The notes below the pieces were generated by a model. The model searched no databases. It was not told the origin of the DNA and saw nothing but the letters and a program-made list of their open reading frames with translations. 64,000 nt of DNA from contig JANQMR010000026.1 of assembly GCA_028279985.1 (NCBI GenBank), positions 37,929 through 101,928 on the forward strand, in the 5' to 3' direction. Positions 43,391 through 53,265 of this stretch are shown here, one piece after another (positions within the stretch are counted from its first letter, which is position 1; the number at the start of each line of letters is the position of its first letter). A program made the translations under genes and the position numbers. The stretch comes from Woeseiaceae bacterium. GTDB lineage: Bacteria > Pseudomonadota > Gammaproteobacteria > Steroidobacterales > Woeseiaceae.

Positions 43391-45013
43391 CTACGGGCGC
43401 AGTTTCCGGACGCGTTCGAGCAGGCTGCGGGTAGACGGATTGCCGCCGCCGTAACGGCGTCCGCCGGCAACGACGCCGGACAACGCAGACGCTGTTTTCT
43501 TGCCGAGCTCGACCCCCCACTGGTCGAAGGAATCGATACCCCACACTACTCCTTCGACGAACACCTTGTGCTCATAAAGCGCGATGAGCTGGCCCAGGGT
43601 CTCGGGGCAGAGCTCGTCGAACAGGATCAGGTTGCTCGGCTGGTTGCCGCGATGTACGCGATACGGCGCCAGGCCTTCCTCGTCGAAACCGTCCATCAGC
43701 GCCTCGGCCTGGCCGAGGCAATTGGCGATCGCGAGGTCCTGTTGCGCCTGGCTGGCCCCCGAGGACTTGACCGGCAGGATGAAATCCACCGGAATGCTGC
43801 GCGTGCCCTGGTGCAGCAACTGGTAGAACGAGTGTTGGGCATTGTTGCCGGCTTCGCCCCAGATCGCCATGCCGGTATGGCAGCGGACCCGCTTGCCGTC
43901 CATGCGGACGCTCTTGCCGCTGGATTCCATTTGCAGTTGCTGCAGGTAAGCCGGGAAACGGTCCAGCCGGTTGTCGTAGGGCAGGATCGCCTGCGTTTCG
44001 GCGCCGAAGAAATTGTTGTACCAGATACCGATCATCGCCAGCAGCACCGGCATGTTCTCGTCCAGCGGCGCGTTGCGAAAGTGCCGGTCCATGCCGCGGC
44101 CGCCGGCCAGCAGCCGGCGAAACGCATCCATGCCGACGACCAGCGCCAGCGACAATCCGACCGCCGACCACAGCGAATAGCGGCCGCCCACCCAGTCCCA
44201 GAAGCCGAAGCGGTAATCCGGCCGGATTCCGAACTCGTTCATTGCCTCGTGGTTGGTGGACGCGGCGACGAAATGACTTTCGACGGCGGCCGCGCCCAGC
44301 TTTCCGACCAGCCATTCGCGCGCGGCGGCGGCATTGGTCATCGTTTCGAGGGTGGTGAAGGTCTTGGAGCATACGACGAACAGCGTGCGCGCCGGATCCA
44401 GTTCCGCCGTGAGATCGGCAAGCTGGGTACCGTCGATGTTCGACACACTGTGAAAGCGCATCGACTTCTTCCAGTACGGCCTGAGCGCCCGGCTCGCCAT
44501 GACCGGCCCCAGGTCCGATCCGCCGATGCCGATGTTGACGACGTCGGTAAAACGCTCGCCGCCGTGCCCGCATATCGTCCCGGAGTGCACCCCGTCGACG
44601 AAGGCGCCGATGGCATCCAGCGTCTCGCCGACCTCGGACACGCCGGGCGTCTGCGGCGCGACCCCGTCGGCGGGCGCCGCCCTGAGCGCCACGTGCAACA
44701 CCGACCTGCCCTCGGTCGCATTGATCGGCGCACCGCTGAACATGGCTTCGACGGCGGCCGGCACCGCGCACTGTTTCGCCAGGCTTGTCAATAACTTGCG
44801 TGTCTTCGCGCTAATGTGGTTCTTGGAGTAGTCGAGCGTCAAATCACAGGCGCTCAGCGAAAAACGCTCCGCGCGCTTCGGATCGCGCGAGAACAGCTCG
44901 GCCAACGTTCGCCGGCGCATGGTCTCGCGATAATGCGCCCCGAGTTTTTTCCAGGCCTCGAGGTCGGTCGGATATCGCGACGACAGTTTGCGCGAGGTGT
45001 AGGAGCGAGCCAT
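43391..45013 (-). CDS. pgi: Glucose-6-phosphate isomerase
   Basis: 540 residues. Interconverts glucose-6-phosphate and fructose-6-phosphate, supplying precursors for the nucleotide sugars made in this locus. Family signatures are intact: VVNIGIGGSDLGPVMASRAL, FVVCSKTFTTLETMTNA, the DWVGGRYSLWSAVGLSLAL motif, GEAGNNAQHSFYQLLHQG with the catalytic His, and the C-terminal SFDQWGVELGKKTA with the catalytic Lys. ATG 45013 was preferred to the upstream TTG. Its presence inside a capsule locus is seen in other bacteria too. Confidence 0.96.
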   Translation of the reverse strand: MARSYTSRKLSSRYPTDLEAWKKLGAHYRETMRRRTLAELFSRDPKRAERFSLSACDLTLDYSKNHISAKTRKLLTSLAKQCAVPAAVEAMFSGAPINATEGRSVLHVALRAAPADGVAPQTPGVSEVGETLDAIGAFVDGVHSGTICGHGGERFTDVVNIGIGGSDLGPVMASRALRPYWKKSMRFHSVSNIDGTQLADLTAELDPARTLFVVCSKTFTTLETMTNAAAAREWLVGKLGAAAVESHFVAASTNHEAMNEFGIRPDYRFGFWDWVGGRYSLWSAVGLSLALVVGMDAFRRLLAGGRGMDRHFRNAPLDENMPVLLAMIGIWYNNFFGAETQAILPYDNRLDRFPAYLQQLQMESSGKSVRMDGKRVRCHTGMAIWGEAGNNAQHSFYQLLHQGTRSIPVDFILPVKSSGASQAQQDLAIANCLGQAEALMDGFDEEGLAPYRVHRGNQPSNLILFDELCPETLGQLIALYEHKVFVEGVVWGIDSFDQWGVELGKKTASALSGVVAGGRRYGGGNPSTRSLLERVRKLRP

Positions 45014-45014
45014 T

Positions 45015-45053
45015 GTCAAGACCTCTCGTCAAGCCCTCTCGTCAAGCGCTCTG
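45015..45053. repeat. 13-bp tandem triplication at the epimerase-pgi junction
   Basis: Three units: GTCAAGACCTCTC (45015-45027), GTCAAGCCCTCTC (45028-45040) and GTCAAGCGCTCTG (45041-45053). The third contains the stop codon of the epimerase gene (45042-45044), and the first begins two bases upstream of the pgi start codon, so the array fills the whole spacer. Confidence 0.85.
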
Positions 45054-46067
45054 CGGCAGCCGGTCTTTGTAATACTCGAGATACCAATCGACAAAGTTCC
45101 GGACCCCGACCTCGATCGGGGTGGAGGGCCGGTAACCGACGTCGGCGGCCAGGTCCTCGGCGTCCGCCCAGGTATCGGGTACGTCACCCGGCTGCAGGGG
45201 CAGCAGGTTCTTTTCGGCTTTTTTGCCGACGCAGTCTTCGATCACCTCGATGTAACGCGTAAGCTCGACCGGCTTCTGGTTGCCGATGTTGTACAAACGG
45301 TACGGCGCCCGGCTGGTGCCGGGATCGGGGCTTGCCGGGTCCCAGTCTTCGTTCGGCGTCGCCGTGTGGTCCAGCGTACGAATCACTCCCTCGACGATGT
45401 CGTCGACATAAGTGAAGTCACGCCGGTGATTACCGTAGTTGAATACGTCGATCGGTTTACCCTCGATGATGTTCCGGGTGAACTTGAACAGCGCCATGTC
45501 GGGACGGCCGTAAGGCCCGTAAACGGTGAAAAAACGCAAGCCGGTCGTCGGCAGGCCATACAGGTTCGAATAGCTGTGTGCCATCAACTCGTTGGCTTTC
45601 TTGGTGACGCCGTAGAGCGCCAGCGGATGATCGACGTTGTGATGCACCGAAAACGGCATGGTCGCATTGGCGCCGTACACGGAACTCGATGAGGCATAAA
45701 CCAGATGCTGCACGCCGTGATGCCGACAACCCTCCAGTATGTGCAGCGTGCCGACGATGTTGGCGTCGATGTAGGAGTGAGGATTCTCGAGCGAATACCG
45801 CACGCCTGCTTGTGCGGCGAGATGCACGACCCGGTCGAATTTTTCGCTCTCGAACAGCGCTTCCATCCGCGCGCGGTCTTCCAGCGAAATCCGGGCCATA
45901 GAGAAGCGTTCGCAGGGCTCGAGCCGGGCGGCACGCGCTTCTTTCAATCTCACGTCGTAGTAGTCGTTGAAGTTGTCGAGCCCAACGACCGTGTCGCCGC
46001 GATCCAGCAATCGTTTTGCCGTGAAATAGCCGATAAAGCCGGCCGCACCGGTCACCAGGATTTTCAC
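45042..46067 (-). CDS. UDP-glucuronate 4-epimerase-type SDR
   Basis: 341 residues from GTG 46067. Rossmann motif [39 protein letters not shown] (characteristic of UDP-glucuronate 4-epimerases), [43 protein letters not shown] with the Tyr-x3-Lys pair, [20 protein letters not shown] and [16 protein letters not shown]. It would make UDP-galacturonate from the Ugd product. An alternative is UDP-glucose or UDP-HexNAcA 4-epimerisation with the neighbouring TviB-type dehydrogenase, as in the tviB-tviC pair; the motifs favour glucuronate. Confidence 0.86.
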   Translation of the reverse strand: MKILVTGAAGFIGYFTAKRLLDRGDTVVGLDNFNDYYDVRLKEARAARLEPCERFSMARISLEDRARMEALFESEKFDRVVHLAAQAGVRYSLENPHSYIDANIVGTLHILEGCRHHGVQHLVYASSSSVYGANATMPFSVHHNVDHPLALYGVTKKANELMAHSYSNLYGLPTTGLRFFTVYGPYGRPDMALFKFTRNIIEGKPIDVFNYGNHRRDFTYVDDIVEGVIRTLDHTATPNEDWDPASPDPGTSRAPYRLYNIGNQKPVELTRYIEVIEDCVGKKAEKNLLPLQPGDVPDTWADAEDLAADVGYRPSTPIEVGVRNFVDWYLEYYKDRLPQSA

Positions 46068-46110
46068 TGCTTGAAGACCTCTTCGGTTACGGGAAGCACT
46101 GCGGACGCCT

Positions 46111-46170
46111 GGGTAGTCTCTATTTGGGTAGTCTCTATTAGGGAGTTTCTACTACGGAGTCTCTAGAGAC
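46111..46170. repeat. 15-bp degenerate tandem array after tviB
   Basis: Four units in head-to-tail order: GGGTAGTCTCTATTT (46111-46125), GGGTAGTCTCTATTA (46126-46140), GGGAGTTTCTACTAC (46141-46155) and GGAGTCTCTAGAGAC (46156-46170). The last contains the tviB stop codon (46163-46165). The first two differ at one base; the others are diverged. Confidence 0.75.
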
Positions 46171-47443
46171 GATCGTCCGACGCCTCGGCGGGCAGTACGT
46201 ACTTGATATCGTAAACCAGCGAGCCCGGCTTGCCAAAAGCACGGATACCGGCTTCGCCCAATGACTTGAACTGCTCGTGCGCAACCGCGACGACGACGGC
46301 GTCGTAGGCACCCGATTGCGGCTCACCGACGAGTTCCAGGCCGTATTCTTCGCGCGCCTCGTCAGCGTCCACCCAGGGATCGTGCACGTCCACGGAAGCA
46401 CCGTAGGCCGACAGCTCCGAAACGATGTCGACGACCTTGGTATTGCGTACGTCGGGACAGTTCTCCTTGAAAGCGAGCCCCAGGATCAGCACGCGCGCTT
46501 CGCTCGGATGGACTTTTTTCGCGATCATGTGCTTGACGACCTGCGACGCGACATAGACCGGCATGTTGTCGTTGATCCGGCGCCCGGCCAGGATCATCTG
46601 CGGATGATAACCGAGCTGCTGCGCCTTGTAGGTCAGATAGTAGGGATCGACGCCGATACAGTGACCGCCGACCAGCCCCGGCCTGAACGGCAGGAAATTC
46701 CACTTGGTGCCGGCGGCGACCAGCACCTCCTCGGTATCGATGCCGACACGCTCGAAGATCATCGCGAGCTCGTTGATCAGCGCGATGTTGACGTCGCGTT
46801 GGGTATTCTCGATGACCTTCGCCGCTTCGGCGACCTTGATGCTCGAAGTCATGTGTGTCCCGGCCGTGATGATCGACCGGTAGACCGCGTCGATGAACCC
46901 GGCGGCTTCGGGCGTGGACCCGGAGGTCACCTTCAGGATCGACGGCAGTCGATGCTGCTTGTCGCCCGGATTGATGCGTTCCGGGCTGTAGCCGACGAAG
47001 AAATCCCGGTTGAGCCTGAGCCCGGAACCCTTTTCGAGGATCGGCACGCAGAATTCTTCGGTGGCTCCCGGATAGACCGTGGATTCGTAGACGACCACGT
47101 CGCCCCGGCCGATGACGCCCGCAAGCGTCTCGCTGGCCTTGCGCAGCGGCGTCAGCAGCGGCCGGTTGCTGTCGCCGATCGGCGTCGGCACGGTGACGAC
47201 GTAGAAGTTGCAGTCGGCGAGGCTTTCGGGATCCGCGCTCAAACCAAGCTTCGAGGCCGCCGCAAGCTCGTCGGCCGAGACCTCCAGCGTGACGTCCTTG
47301 CCGGCCTTAAGCTCGGCGATACGCTCCGGTTTGACGTCGAATCCGAGCGTCGGATAACGCTTGCCGAACTCGACCGCCAACGGCAGCCCGACGTAACCCA
47401 GGCCGACGACGCCGATACGCAGCTTGCCCGTTTCGAAATTCAT
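46163..47443 (-). CDS. tviB: TviB/WbpA-type UDP-N-acetylhexosamine dehydrogenase
   Basis: 426 residues of the UDP-glucose/GDP-mannose dehydrogenase superfamily, in the branch that oxidises UDP-N-acetylhexosamines to the uronic acids. [70 protein letters not shown], the catalytic-Cys segment [19 protein letters not shown] (about residue 272), and [16 protein letters not shown]. Together with WecB it could make UDP-ManNAcA; alone it could make UDP-GlcNAcA or UDP-GalNAcA. It heads the minus-strand series tviB, epimerase, pgi, wzi, wza, wzz, gsp. Confidence 0.9.
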   Translation of the reverse strand: MNFETGKLRIGVVGLGYVGLPLAVEFGKRYPTLGFDVKPERIAELKAGKDVTLEVSADELAAASKLGLSADPESLADCNFYVVTVPTPIGDSNRPLLTPLRKASETLAGVIGRGDVVVYESTVYPGATEEFCVPILEKGSGLRLNRDFFVGYSPERINPGDKQHRLPSILKVTSGSTPEAAGFIDAVYRSIITAGTHMTSSIKVAEAAKVIENTQRDVNIALINELAMIFERVGIDTEEVLVAAGTKWNFLPFRPGLVGGHCIGVDPYYLTYKAQQLGYHPQMILAGRRINDNMPVYVASQVVKHMIAKKVHPSEARVLILGLAFKENCPDVRNTKVVDIVSELSAYGASVDVHDPWVDADEAREEYGLELVGEPQSGAYDAVVVAVAHEQFKSLGEAGIRAFGKPGSLVYDIKYVLPAEASDDRL

Positions 47444-47517
47444 GGCGGCGTTTCTATCATAGTTTCCGCGTCAAAAAATGGAGACAAGCCCCATTTCCAT
47501 CACTCGAATCTCGCCTG

Positions 47518-47582
47518 GATCTATTGCCCAGATCTATTGCCCAGATCTATTGCCCAAATCTATTGCCCAGATCTATTGCCCG
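47518..47582. repeat. 13-bp tandem array, five units, between nhaB and tviB
   Basis: GATCTATTGCCCA repeats at 47518, 47531, 47544, 47557 (AATCTATTGCCCA) and 47570 (last base changed to G). Four of the five units are identical or differ only in the last base. It lies about 75 bp upstream of the tviB start on the minus strand, in the 219-bp gap downstream of the nhaB stop. There are no unique spacers, so it is not a CRISPR array. No gene is supported in the gap. Confidence 0.95.
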
Positions 47583-47662
47583 ACACGGTTCGGCGACCGG
47601 TACCTTGCTCGAGTCGCCTGACCGAAATCCGTTCGACACGCCTGCGGCGGAGCGCCGGGGGC

Positions 47663-49168
47663 TCACCCGAGATACCACAGCGCGAGAAGCCCCGCGATAC
47701 TCATCGTGATCGTGTACGGCACGGCCATGATCACCATGCGTCCGTAAGACAGCCGGATCAGCGGCGCCAGCGCCGAGGTCAGCAGGAACAGGAACGCCGC
47801 CTGGCCGTTAGGCGTGGCGACCGAAGGGATGTTGGTGCCGGTGTTGATCGCGACGGCCAGCGCGTCGAATTGCTCGCGGGTGAGCTGGCCGGCGTCGAAC
47901 ATCTGCGCGACCTCGCCGATGTAAACCGTTGCGACGAACACATTGTCGCTGATCATCGACAGCACGCCGTTGGCGATGAAAAACAGCGCCTCCTGGGTTT
48001 TACCGTCGTAGGTCATCACATAGTCAATCACCGGCGAGAACAGGTGTTGCTCGTGGATGACGGCGACGATCGCGAAGAACACCACCAATAGCGCCGTAAA
48101 CGGCAGTGCCTCTTCGAAAGCATGCCCCAGACGGTGTTCCTCGGTGATGCCGTTCAACGCGGTCGCCAGCACGATGACCAGCAGGCCGACCACGCCCGGT
48201 TCCGCGAGGTGCAGACCCAGCGCGATGATCAAGACGACGGCGACCACCGCCTGCACGATGATCACCGTCGATTCGGCTTTGCTGCGCTTCTTGCTCATCT
48301 CGGCGTCGTATTGCTCCAGCACCTCGCGCACCTTGGGCGACAATTGGGTGCCGTAACCGAAGATCTTGAGCTTCTCCAGCGCCAGGCAGGTCATCAGCCC
48401 GACCGCCAGCACCGGCATCGAGATGTGCGCCATTTGCAGGAAGAACTCGATGAACTCCCAGTCCATGACTTCGGCGATCAGCAGGTTTTGCGGTTCGCCG
48501 ACCAGCGTCGTAACGCCGCCCAGGGCGGTACCGACGGCGCCGTGCATCATCAGGCTTCTCAGGAACGCGCGGAACTGCTCGAGATCGTCGCGATGCAGCT
48601 CGATGACCTCTTCGTCGCTGGAGGCGTCGTGGTCGTGATGGAAGTGTTTGCCGGAGGCGACCTTGTGGTACACGCCGTAGAAACCCACGGCGACGGTAAT
48701 GATCACGGCGGTCACGGTCAAGGCATCCAGGAATGCCGACAGGAACGCCGCCGTGATGGAGAACATGAACGACAGCAGCATCTTCGATTTCACGCCCAAG
48801 AGGATCTTGGTGAACGTGAACAACAGCATTTCGCGCAGGAAGTAGATACCGGCGACCATGAACATCAGCAGCATGATCACCGGGAAGTTGACCTCCGCCT
48901 CGTGGAACACGGCCTCGGGGGTGGCGAGACCGAGGATGATCGCCTGGACGGCAAGCAGCCCGCCGGGCTGCAGCGGGTAACACTTTAGCGCCATCGCCAA
49001 AGTGAAGATGAACTGCAGAACCAGCACCCAGCCGGCGATGAAGGGCTGTTGCAGGACCAGCACCAGGATCGGATTGACGATCAAGAAAACGACGATCGTC
49101 GTTTTGTACCAGCCCGGCGAGTTGCCGAGAAAGTTCTTGCGAAGGGCTTGTGCCGTCGTCTGGGCCAT
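47663..49168 (-). CDS. nhaB: Na+/H+ antiporter NhaB
   Basis: 501 residues from ATG 49168, the usual NhaB length. Inner-membrane sodium/proton antiporter for sodium and pH homeostasis. The N-terminus [54 protein letters not shown], the [27 protein letters not shown] stretch and the C-terminal [20 protein letters not shown] / [23 protein letters not shown] are strongly NhaB-like. A His-rich cytoplasmic loop ([15 protein letters not shown]) follows helix 5. The gene stands apart from the capsule locus and marks its end. Confidence 0.95.
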   Translation of the reverse strand: MAQTTAQALRKNFLGNSPGWYKTTIVVFLIVNPILVLVLQQPFIAGWVLVLQFIFTLAMALKCYPLQPGGLLAVQAIILGLATPEAVFHEAEVNFPVIMLLMFMVAGIYFLREMLLFTFTKILLGVKSKMLLSFMFSITAAFLSAFLDALTVTAVIITVAVGFYGVYHKVASGKHFHHDHDASSDEEVIELHRDDLEQFRAFLRSLMMHGAVGTALGGVTTLVGEPQNLLIAEVMDWEFIEFFLQMAHISMPVLAVGLMTCLALEKLKIFGYGTQLSPKVREVLEQYDAEMSKKRSKAESTVIIVQAVVAVVLIIALGLHLAEPGVVGLLVIVLATALNGITEEHRLGHAFEEALPFTALLVVFFAIVAVIHEQHLFSPVIDYVMTYDGKTQEALFFIANGVLSMISDNVFVATVYIGEVAQMFDAGQLTREQFDALAVAINTGTNIPSVATPNGQAAFLFLLTSALAPLIRLSYGRMVIMAVPYTITMSIAGLLALWYLG

Positions 49169-49301
49169 ATCGAGTCCTGTGGCTTGTCGGACGCTCGCCG
49201 GGGAGCGGATGCCGTGGCGCCGTCTTGCTTGCTTGTTGTTTTGTTTGCTTATTGCCGCGCGGCCGATTCTAGACTGTTCCGTCCCGCATTTGCAGCCCGG
49301 C

Positions 49302-50015
49302 TCAGGCGTCGGCGAGCCTGTCCCAGACGCAGTCGCCGTTCTCGCGAAGGCGCTCCAGCATCGCCTCGTGAGCCTCGCGTTCCTCGGCCGTCGCCCGCAG
49401 TACGACGAGGTCCAGCGCCGCCCGGTCGAGGCGCGAGGCGGTGGCCTGGGTGTCTTCCTCACCGGACTCGACCACGGCATCGAGCGACAAGGCGGTCTGG
49501 CCGCCGGTCATTGCCAGGTACACCCGTGCCAGCAATTCGGCGTCGATCAACGCGCCGTGCACGTCGCGTTTGGACGCGTCGACCTCGTAGCGTTTGCACA
49601 GCGCATCCAAGCTGTTGCGCTGTCCCGGGTGTAACTCCCTGGCCAGCGACAGCGTATCGAGGACGCTGGCATGTTCTCCGATCGCGGGCTTGGGATGCTC
49701 CATCAGGCGGAGCTCGTGATCCAGAAAACCGATGTCGAAATCGGCGTTGTGGGCGACGATTTCGGCGCCGCCGACAAACGCCAGCAGCTCGTCGACGATT
49801 TCATGAAAACGCGGCTGGTTTTCGAGCTCGGCGCGCGAGATACCGTGCACGGCCTCGGCGCCTTCGTCGATGTCGCGGTCGGGATTGAGGAAACGATGGA
49901 ACTCGCCGCCGGTCAGCCGTCGATCGACGATTTCGAGACAACCGATTTCTATGATGCGGTGCCCCTGCTCGATCGACAGGCCCGTGGTTTCGGTGTCGAG
50001 GACAATCTGGCGCAT
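49302..50015 (-). CDS. dnaQ: DNA polymerase III epsilon subunit (proofreading exonuclease)
   Basis: 237 residues from ATG 50015. A 3'-5' exonuclease of the replicative polymerase. ExoI motif [10 protein letters not shown] with Asp7 and Glu9, Exo[16 protein letters not shown], Exo[21 protein letters not shown] with the catalytic His and Asp. The C-terminal ~50 residues form the flexible tail that binds the alpha subunit ([18 protein letters not shown]). The sequence EYHPAMR before the chosen start is in frame but unlike DnaQ. It follows rnhA on the same strand with a 100-bp gap; in E. coli the two are divergent. Confidence 0.95.
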   Translation of the reverse strand: MRQIVLDTETTGLSIEQGHRIIEIGCLEIVDRRLTGGEFHRFLNPDRDIDEGAEAVHGISRAELENQPRFHEIVDELLAFVGGAEIVAHNADFDIGFLDHELRLMEHPKPAIGEHASVLDTLSLARELHPGQRNSLDALCKRYEVDASKRDVHGALIDAELLARVYLAMTGGQTALSLDAVVESGEEDTQATASRLDRAALDLVVLRATAEEREAHEAMLERLRENGDCVWDRLADA

Positions 50016-50115
50016 GGCCGGATGATACTCCGGTTGCAAGCGATCGCGAACCGCGATCCCGGATCCTGCCGCTTGTGTGTCGCTCGCGCCGGCCGCATTC
50101 AGCGCAGTGTGCGTC

Positions 50116-50556
50116 CTAGCGCCGCAACTCGTCGATACCCAGATTGGCCAGCCGGTCCGCCTCCTCGTTGCCGGGATTGCCGTCGTGACCTTTGACCCAG
50201 CGCCAGTCCACGTCGTGACGGCCGGCCGCCCGATCCAGCGCCTGCCACAGATCCTGGTTTTTGACCGGCTTTTTCGCCGCGGTCTTCCAACCGCGCTTTT
50301 TCCAGGCCGGCATCCAACTCGTGACGCCGTCCATGACGTATCTGGAATCGGTGTGCAGCACCACTCTGCAGGGCTTTTGCAAGGCGTTCAGGGCCTCGAT
50401 GGCGGCGGTCAGCTCCATGCGGTTGTTCGTGGTCTCGGGATCTCCGCCGTGCAGGGTCTTTTTATGCCGGCCCGCGAGTAGCAAGACCCCCCAGCCGCCC
50501 GGGCCCGGATTACCGCGGCAGGCGCCGTCGGTGTAAATCTCCACGGTCCGGCTCAA
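50116..50556 (-). CDS. rnhA: Ribonuclease HI
   Basis: 146 residues. Degrades RNA in RNA-DNA hybrids. All four catalytic acids are visible: Asp10 in [18 protein letters not shown], Glu in [14 protein letters not shown] (about 49), Asp in [12 protein letters not shown] (about 71) and Asp in [19 protein letters not shown] (about 135). The start is TTG 50556, supported by a 4-bp overlap (TTGA) with the upstream methyltransferase stop; GTG 50544 is an alternative that would keep the domain intact. Confidence 0.95.
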   Translation of the reverse strand: MSRTVEIYTDGACRGNPGPGGWGVLLLAGRHKKTLHGGDPETTNNRMELTAAIEALNALQKPCRVVLHTDSRYVMDGVTSWMPAWKKRGWKTAAKKPVKNQDLWQALDRAAGRHDVDWRWVKGHDGNPGNEEADRLANLGIDELRR

Positions 50557-51314
50557 CGGTGCGGGTGGAAACGGATACGCGAAACACGCGTGGACGGCTC
50601 GGCGAGGCCGGCAACCACTTTGCGCTTGTTACTGCGCCATGACGGACGCACCGGCGTGAGCGTGCTGACGCGCTTTTGCGCCGAGATCATGTAACAGGCC
50701 GACAACTCCGGCCAGAAACGCCGGCCGCGGCGTTCCCAAAGCGGCGACGAGGGCGACCGGGAGCCCGGCAGCGGCCAACGGAAAAAGTAGGCCGTCAGGC
50801 CGTGAATCCGCATGTCCAGCAGCTTGAGCCAGTCGCGCAAGCGCCGGTCCGACACGAATTGCTCGGCGCCAGGCGGCATTCCGGCGCCCGGGATCAGTCG
50901 CCTGAGCCCCCAAAGACCGCCGGGGCGAAATCCGAGGATCAGCAGGTGGCCGTCCGAGCGCAGCACCCGATCGACCTCCCGCAATACCGCATGCGGGCGG
51001 TCGCTGTAGTCCAGCGTATGCGGCAGCAGCACGGCATCGATCGAATGCGTCTCCACCGGCAGGCGATACGGCAAGCCGAAAGCCGATGCCGCCTCCCCCT
51101 CTCCCTGCTTGCCGATCAGGCAACTGCGCTGGGTCCGGGCGGCCTTGAGGAAGGTGTTGGCCGCGCCCCAGGAGCCGACCTGCAGGCAATACTCGCCGAA
51201 AATGCCGTTGAAGGCTTCCTCGACCATGCGCGCTTCCTGCGCCAGCAGCGCGCCGCCCAACGACGTCTCCAGCCACGCCTCGGGCGTTTGCGGAAAAGGC
51301 GACTCGTCCGTCAT
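50553..51314 (-). CDS. SAM-dependent methyltransferase (YafS-type)
   Basis: 253 residues from ATG 51314. Class I methyltransferase fold with a degenerate motif I ([16 protein letters not shown]), [32 protein letters not shown] (motif II and post II) and [19 protein letters not shown]. Proteins of this type lie next to rnhA in many gammaproteobacteria (yafS in E. coli); the substrate is not known to me. It is translationally coupled to rnhA and divergent from mltD. The gloB gene found between yafS and mltD in E. coli is missing here. Confidence 0.85.
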   Translation of the reverse strand: MTDESPFPQTPEAWLETSLGGALLAQEARMVEEAFNGIFGEYCLQVGSWGAANTFLKAARTQRSCLIGKQGEGEAASAFGLPYRLPVETHSIDAVLLPHTLDYSDRPHAVLREVDRVLRSDGHLLILGFRPGGLWGLRRLIPGAGMPPGAEQFVSDRRLRDWLKLLDMRIHGLTAYFFRWPLPGSRSPSSPLWERRGRRFWPELSACYMISAQKRVSTLTPVRPSWRSNKRKVVAGLAEPSTRVSRIRFHPHR

Positions 51315-51490
51315 CCGAACTTCTCCGGCCAAGCCCGGCCGGCCGCCTCGATATGCCGGTCATTTACGTGAATCCCGTTTCCGGGCACCATGTTTTGGCG
51401 CATCCCGTTTCCGTGCACGCTGCTTCCGCGATCCATGCTTCTGTGACCTTTGGACTTGCAGTACATGATCCTGTCGGTACGATATCCCGG

Positions 51491-53191
51491 ATGCCTGAGC
51501 ACAATGGACCTGAGCACAACGGACAAGAAGCGGCGCAAAAAGCCGCCGGCCCATCTTCGATGCAGGGATTATTACAGAGATTCAAGCCCCCCGGGGGCGC
51601 TTGTGTCACTTTTTCGCTGGCCGCGGCCCTGGCCTTTTCGCCGGCGTCATCGTCGGCGTTTTGGGCCGGCCCGTTCGGCGAGGACGGCCTTCCCGAGCGC
51701 ATCGCCCAAAGACAGCCGTCCCTGACCCTGATATCCCCGGCGGAGGAGCTCGGGCTCGACAATTTCGGCCCTGCCGAGGAACTCGACCTGCTGGCCCGGC
51801 TGCGTCGCGAGTTCACCCTCGACTACGAGCAAAACCGGCGTATCGCGGTCGAGCGGGACTGGTTCTTGCGCCACCCGGACTATCTGGCGCGTGTCTTCAA
51901 CCGGGCGCAGCGCTACCTGCCTTACATCACCGAGGAGTTGCACCGCCGCGCTTTGCCGCTCGAGCTCGCGTTGTTACCGATCGTCGAGAGCGCCTTCGAT
52001 CCGTTCGCCTATTCACACGGCCGCGCCGCCGGTCTCTGGCAGATGATCCCGGGCACCGCAAGGCGTTTCGGCGTCGATCAGAACTGGTGGTACGACGGCC
52101 GCCGCGACATCGTCGATTCCACCCGCGCCGCGCTCGACTATCTCGAATACCTGCACGATTTCAACGGCGGCGACTGGCTGAACGCCATCGCGTCCTACAA
52201 CTCGGGCGAGGGCAAGGTACGTCGCGCCGTCAAACGCAACAGGAAAGCCGGCAAGCCCGAAACCTTCTGGCACCTGAAACTGCCGCGAGAGACCTCGGCC
52301 TACGTGCCGCGCCTGCTCGCACTGGTCGATATCGTGCGCGATCCGTCGGCTTACGGGCTGTCCTTGCCCGAGCTCAGCGACGATCCGCAATTCGTCGTCG
52401 TCGAGACCGGCTCACAGCTCGATCTCGCGCTGGCAGCGGAGCTCGCCGGCGCCGACATCGACACGGTCTACGCCTACAACCCCGGCTACAATCGCTGGTC
52501 CACGAGTCCCGACGGGCCGCATGCGCTGGTGATGCCCATTGCTGTGGCCGAGACTTTCGCGACGGCGCTTGCCCAAGTGCCGATCGCCGAGCGGGTGCGC
52601 TGGAAACGCCACAAGATCAAACGCGGCGAGACCATCGGCGAGATTGCCATCGACTATCATACGACCGCCGCCGCGATCCGCGAAGCGAACAATCTGCGCG
52701 GCAACACGATACGCGCCGGCCATTACCTGCTGATTCCGGTTGCGAGCAAGCCGCTCGCGGCCTACAGCAAAAGCGCCGACGAACGCCTGGCGAAAACGCA
52801 GAACCGGCAGCGTTCCGGACGCAGGCTAGAACACGTCGTCCGGGCCGGCGAAAGCTTCTGGACCATCAGCCGCCGGTACGGCGTAACGACGCGACAGCTC
52901 GCCAAATGGAACGGCATGGCGCCCGGCGACACGCTGCCGGCGGGCAGGAAGCTCGTCGTCTGGAGCAAGGCCGACGCGGCACCCGCTACCTCGCCGGCCG
53001 CCGCGCTCGGCAACACGACGCGCAAACTCCGCTACACGGTCAGAAACGGCGACTCGCTGTATCGGATCGCCAGCCGGTTTCGCGTCACGATCAACGACAT
53101 CGTTCGCTGGAACGGCATCGACAGGAACAAGATCCTGAGACCGGGCCAGAAACTGACGATGTATGTGGACGTCACACGACAGTCGAGCTGA
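51491..53191 (+). CDS. mltD: Membrane-bound lytic murein transglycosylase D
   Basis: 566 residues. Cleaves peptidoglycan glycan strands in the periplasm. Signal-like hydrophobic stretch [20 protein letters not shown] near residues 38-57; no lipobox, unlike E. coli MltD. The GH23 domain has [21 protein letters not shown] with the catalytic Glu near 163, [18 protein letters not shown] and [17 protein letters not shown]. Three LysM domains follow ([51 protein letters not shown]). The start is uncertain: ATG 51491 yields a 15-bp duplicated N-terminus ([10 protein letters not shown]), and ATG 51560 would place the signal peptide at the usual position. Confidence 0.92.
   Translation: MPEHNGPEHNGQEAAQKAAGPSSMQGLLQRFKPPGGACVTFSLAAALAFSPASSSAFWAGPFGEDGLPERIAQRQPSLTLISPAEELGLDNFGPAEELDLLARLRREFTLDYEQNRRIAVERDWFLRHPDYLARVFNRAQRYLPYITEELHRRALPLELALLPIVESAFDPFAYSHGRAAGLWQMIPGTARRFGVDQNWWYDGRRDIVDSTRAALDYLEYLHDFNGGDWLNAIASYNSGEGKVRRAVKRNRKAGKPETFWHLKLPRETSAYVPRLLALVDIVRDPSAYGLSLPELSDDPQFVVVETGSQLDLALAAELAGADIDTVYAYNPGYNRWSTSPDGPHALVMPIAVAETFATALAQVPIAERVRWKRHKIKRGETIGEIAIDYHTTAAAIREANNLRGNTIRAGHYLLIPVASKPLAAYSKSADERLAKTQNRQRSGRRLEHVVRAGESFWTISRRYGVTTRQLAKWNGMAPGDTLPAGRKLVVWSKADAAPATSPAAALGNTTRKLRYTVRNGDSLYRIASRFRVTINDIVRWNGIDRNKILRPGQKLTMYVDVTRQSS
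51494..51523. repeat. 15-bp tandem duplication at the mltD start
   Basis: CCTGAGCACAATGGA (51494-51508) and CCTGAGCACAACGGA (51509-51523), 14 of 15 identical. If ATG 51491 is the real start this encodes PEHNG twice; if translation starts at 51560 it is leader sequence. A degenerate CCCGTTTCCG repeat lies just upstream, at about 51373-51413. Confidence 0.85.
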
Positions 53192-53200
53192 TCGCGCCGT

Positions 53201-53234
53201 CGACAAAAGCTATCCATCAACAAAAGCGATCCAC
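53201..53234. repeat. 17-bp tandem duplication in the mltD-fabI spacer
   Basis: CGACAAAAGCTATCCAT (53201-53217) and CAACAAAAGCGATCCAC (53218-53234), 14 of 17 identical. It occupies about half of the 74-bp spacer, ahead of the fabI ribosome-binding site. Confidence 0.7.
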
Positions 53235-53265
53235 AAGAAGCGGACAACGAGACAAGGGGAATCCA

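Noticed and set aside
47518..47582. 13-bp array considered as a CRISPR array or plasmid-type iteron origin.
   Set aside because: Units are directly abutting with no spacers, and there is no cas gene, rep gene or DnaA-box cluster nearby. Similar short arrays occur at many other junctions.
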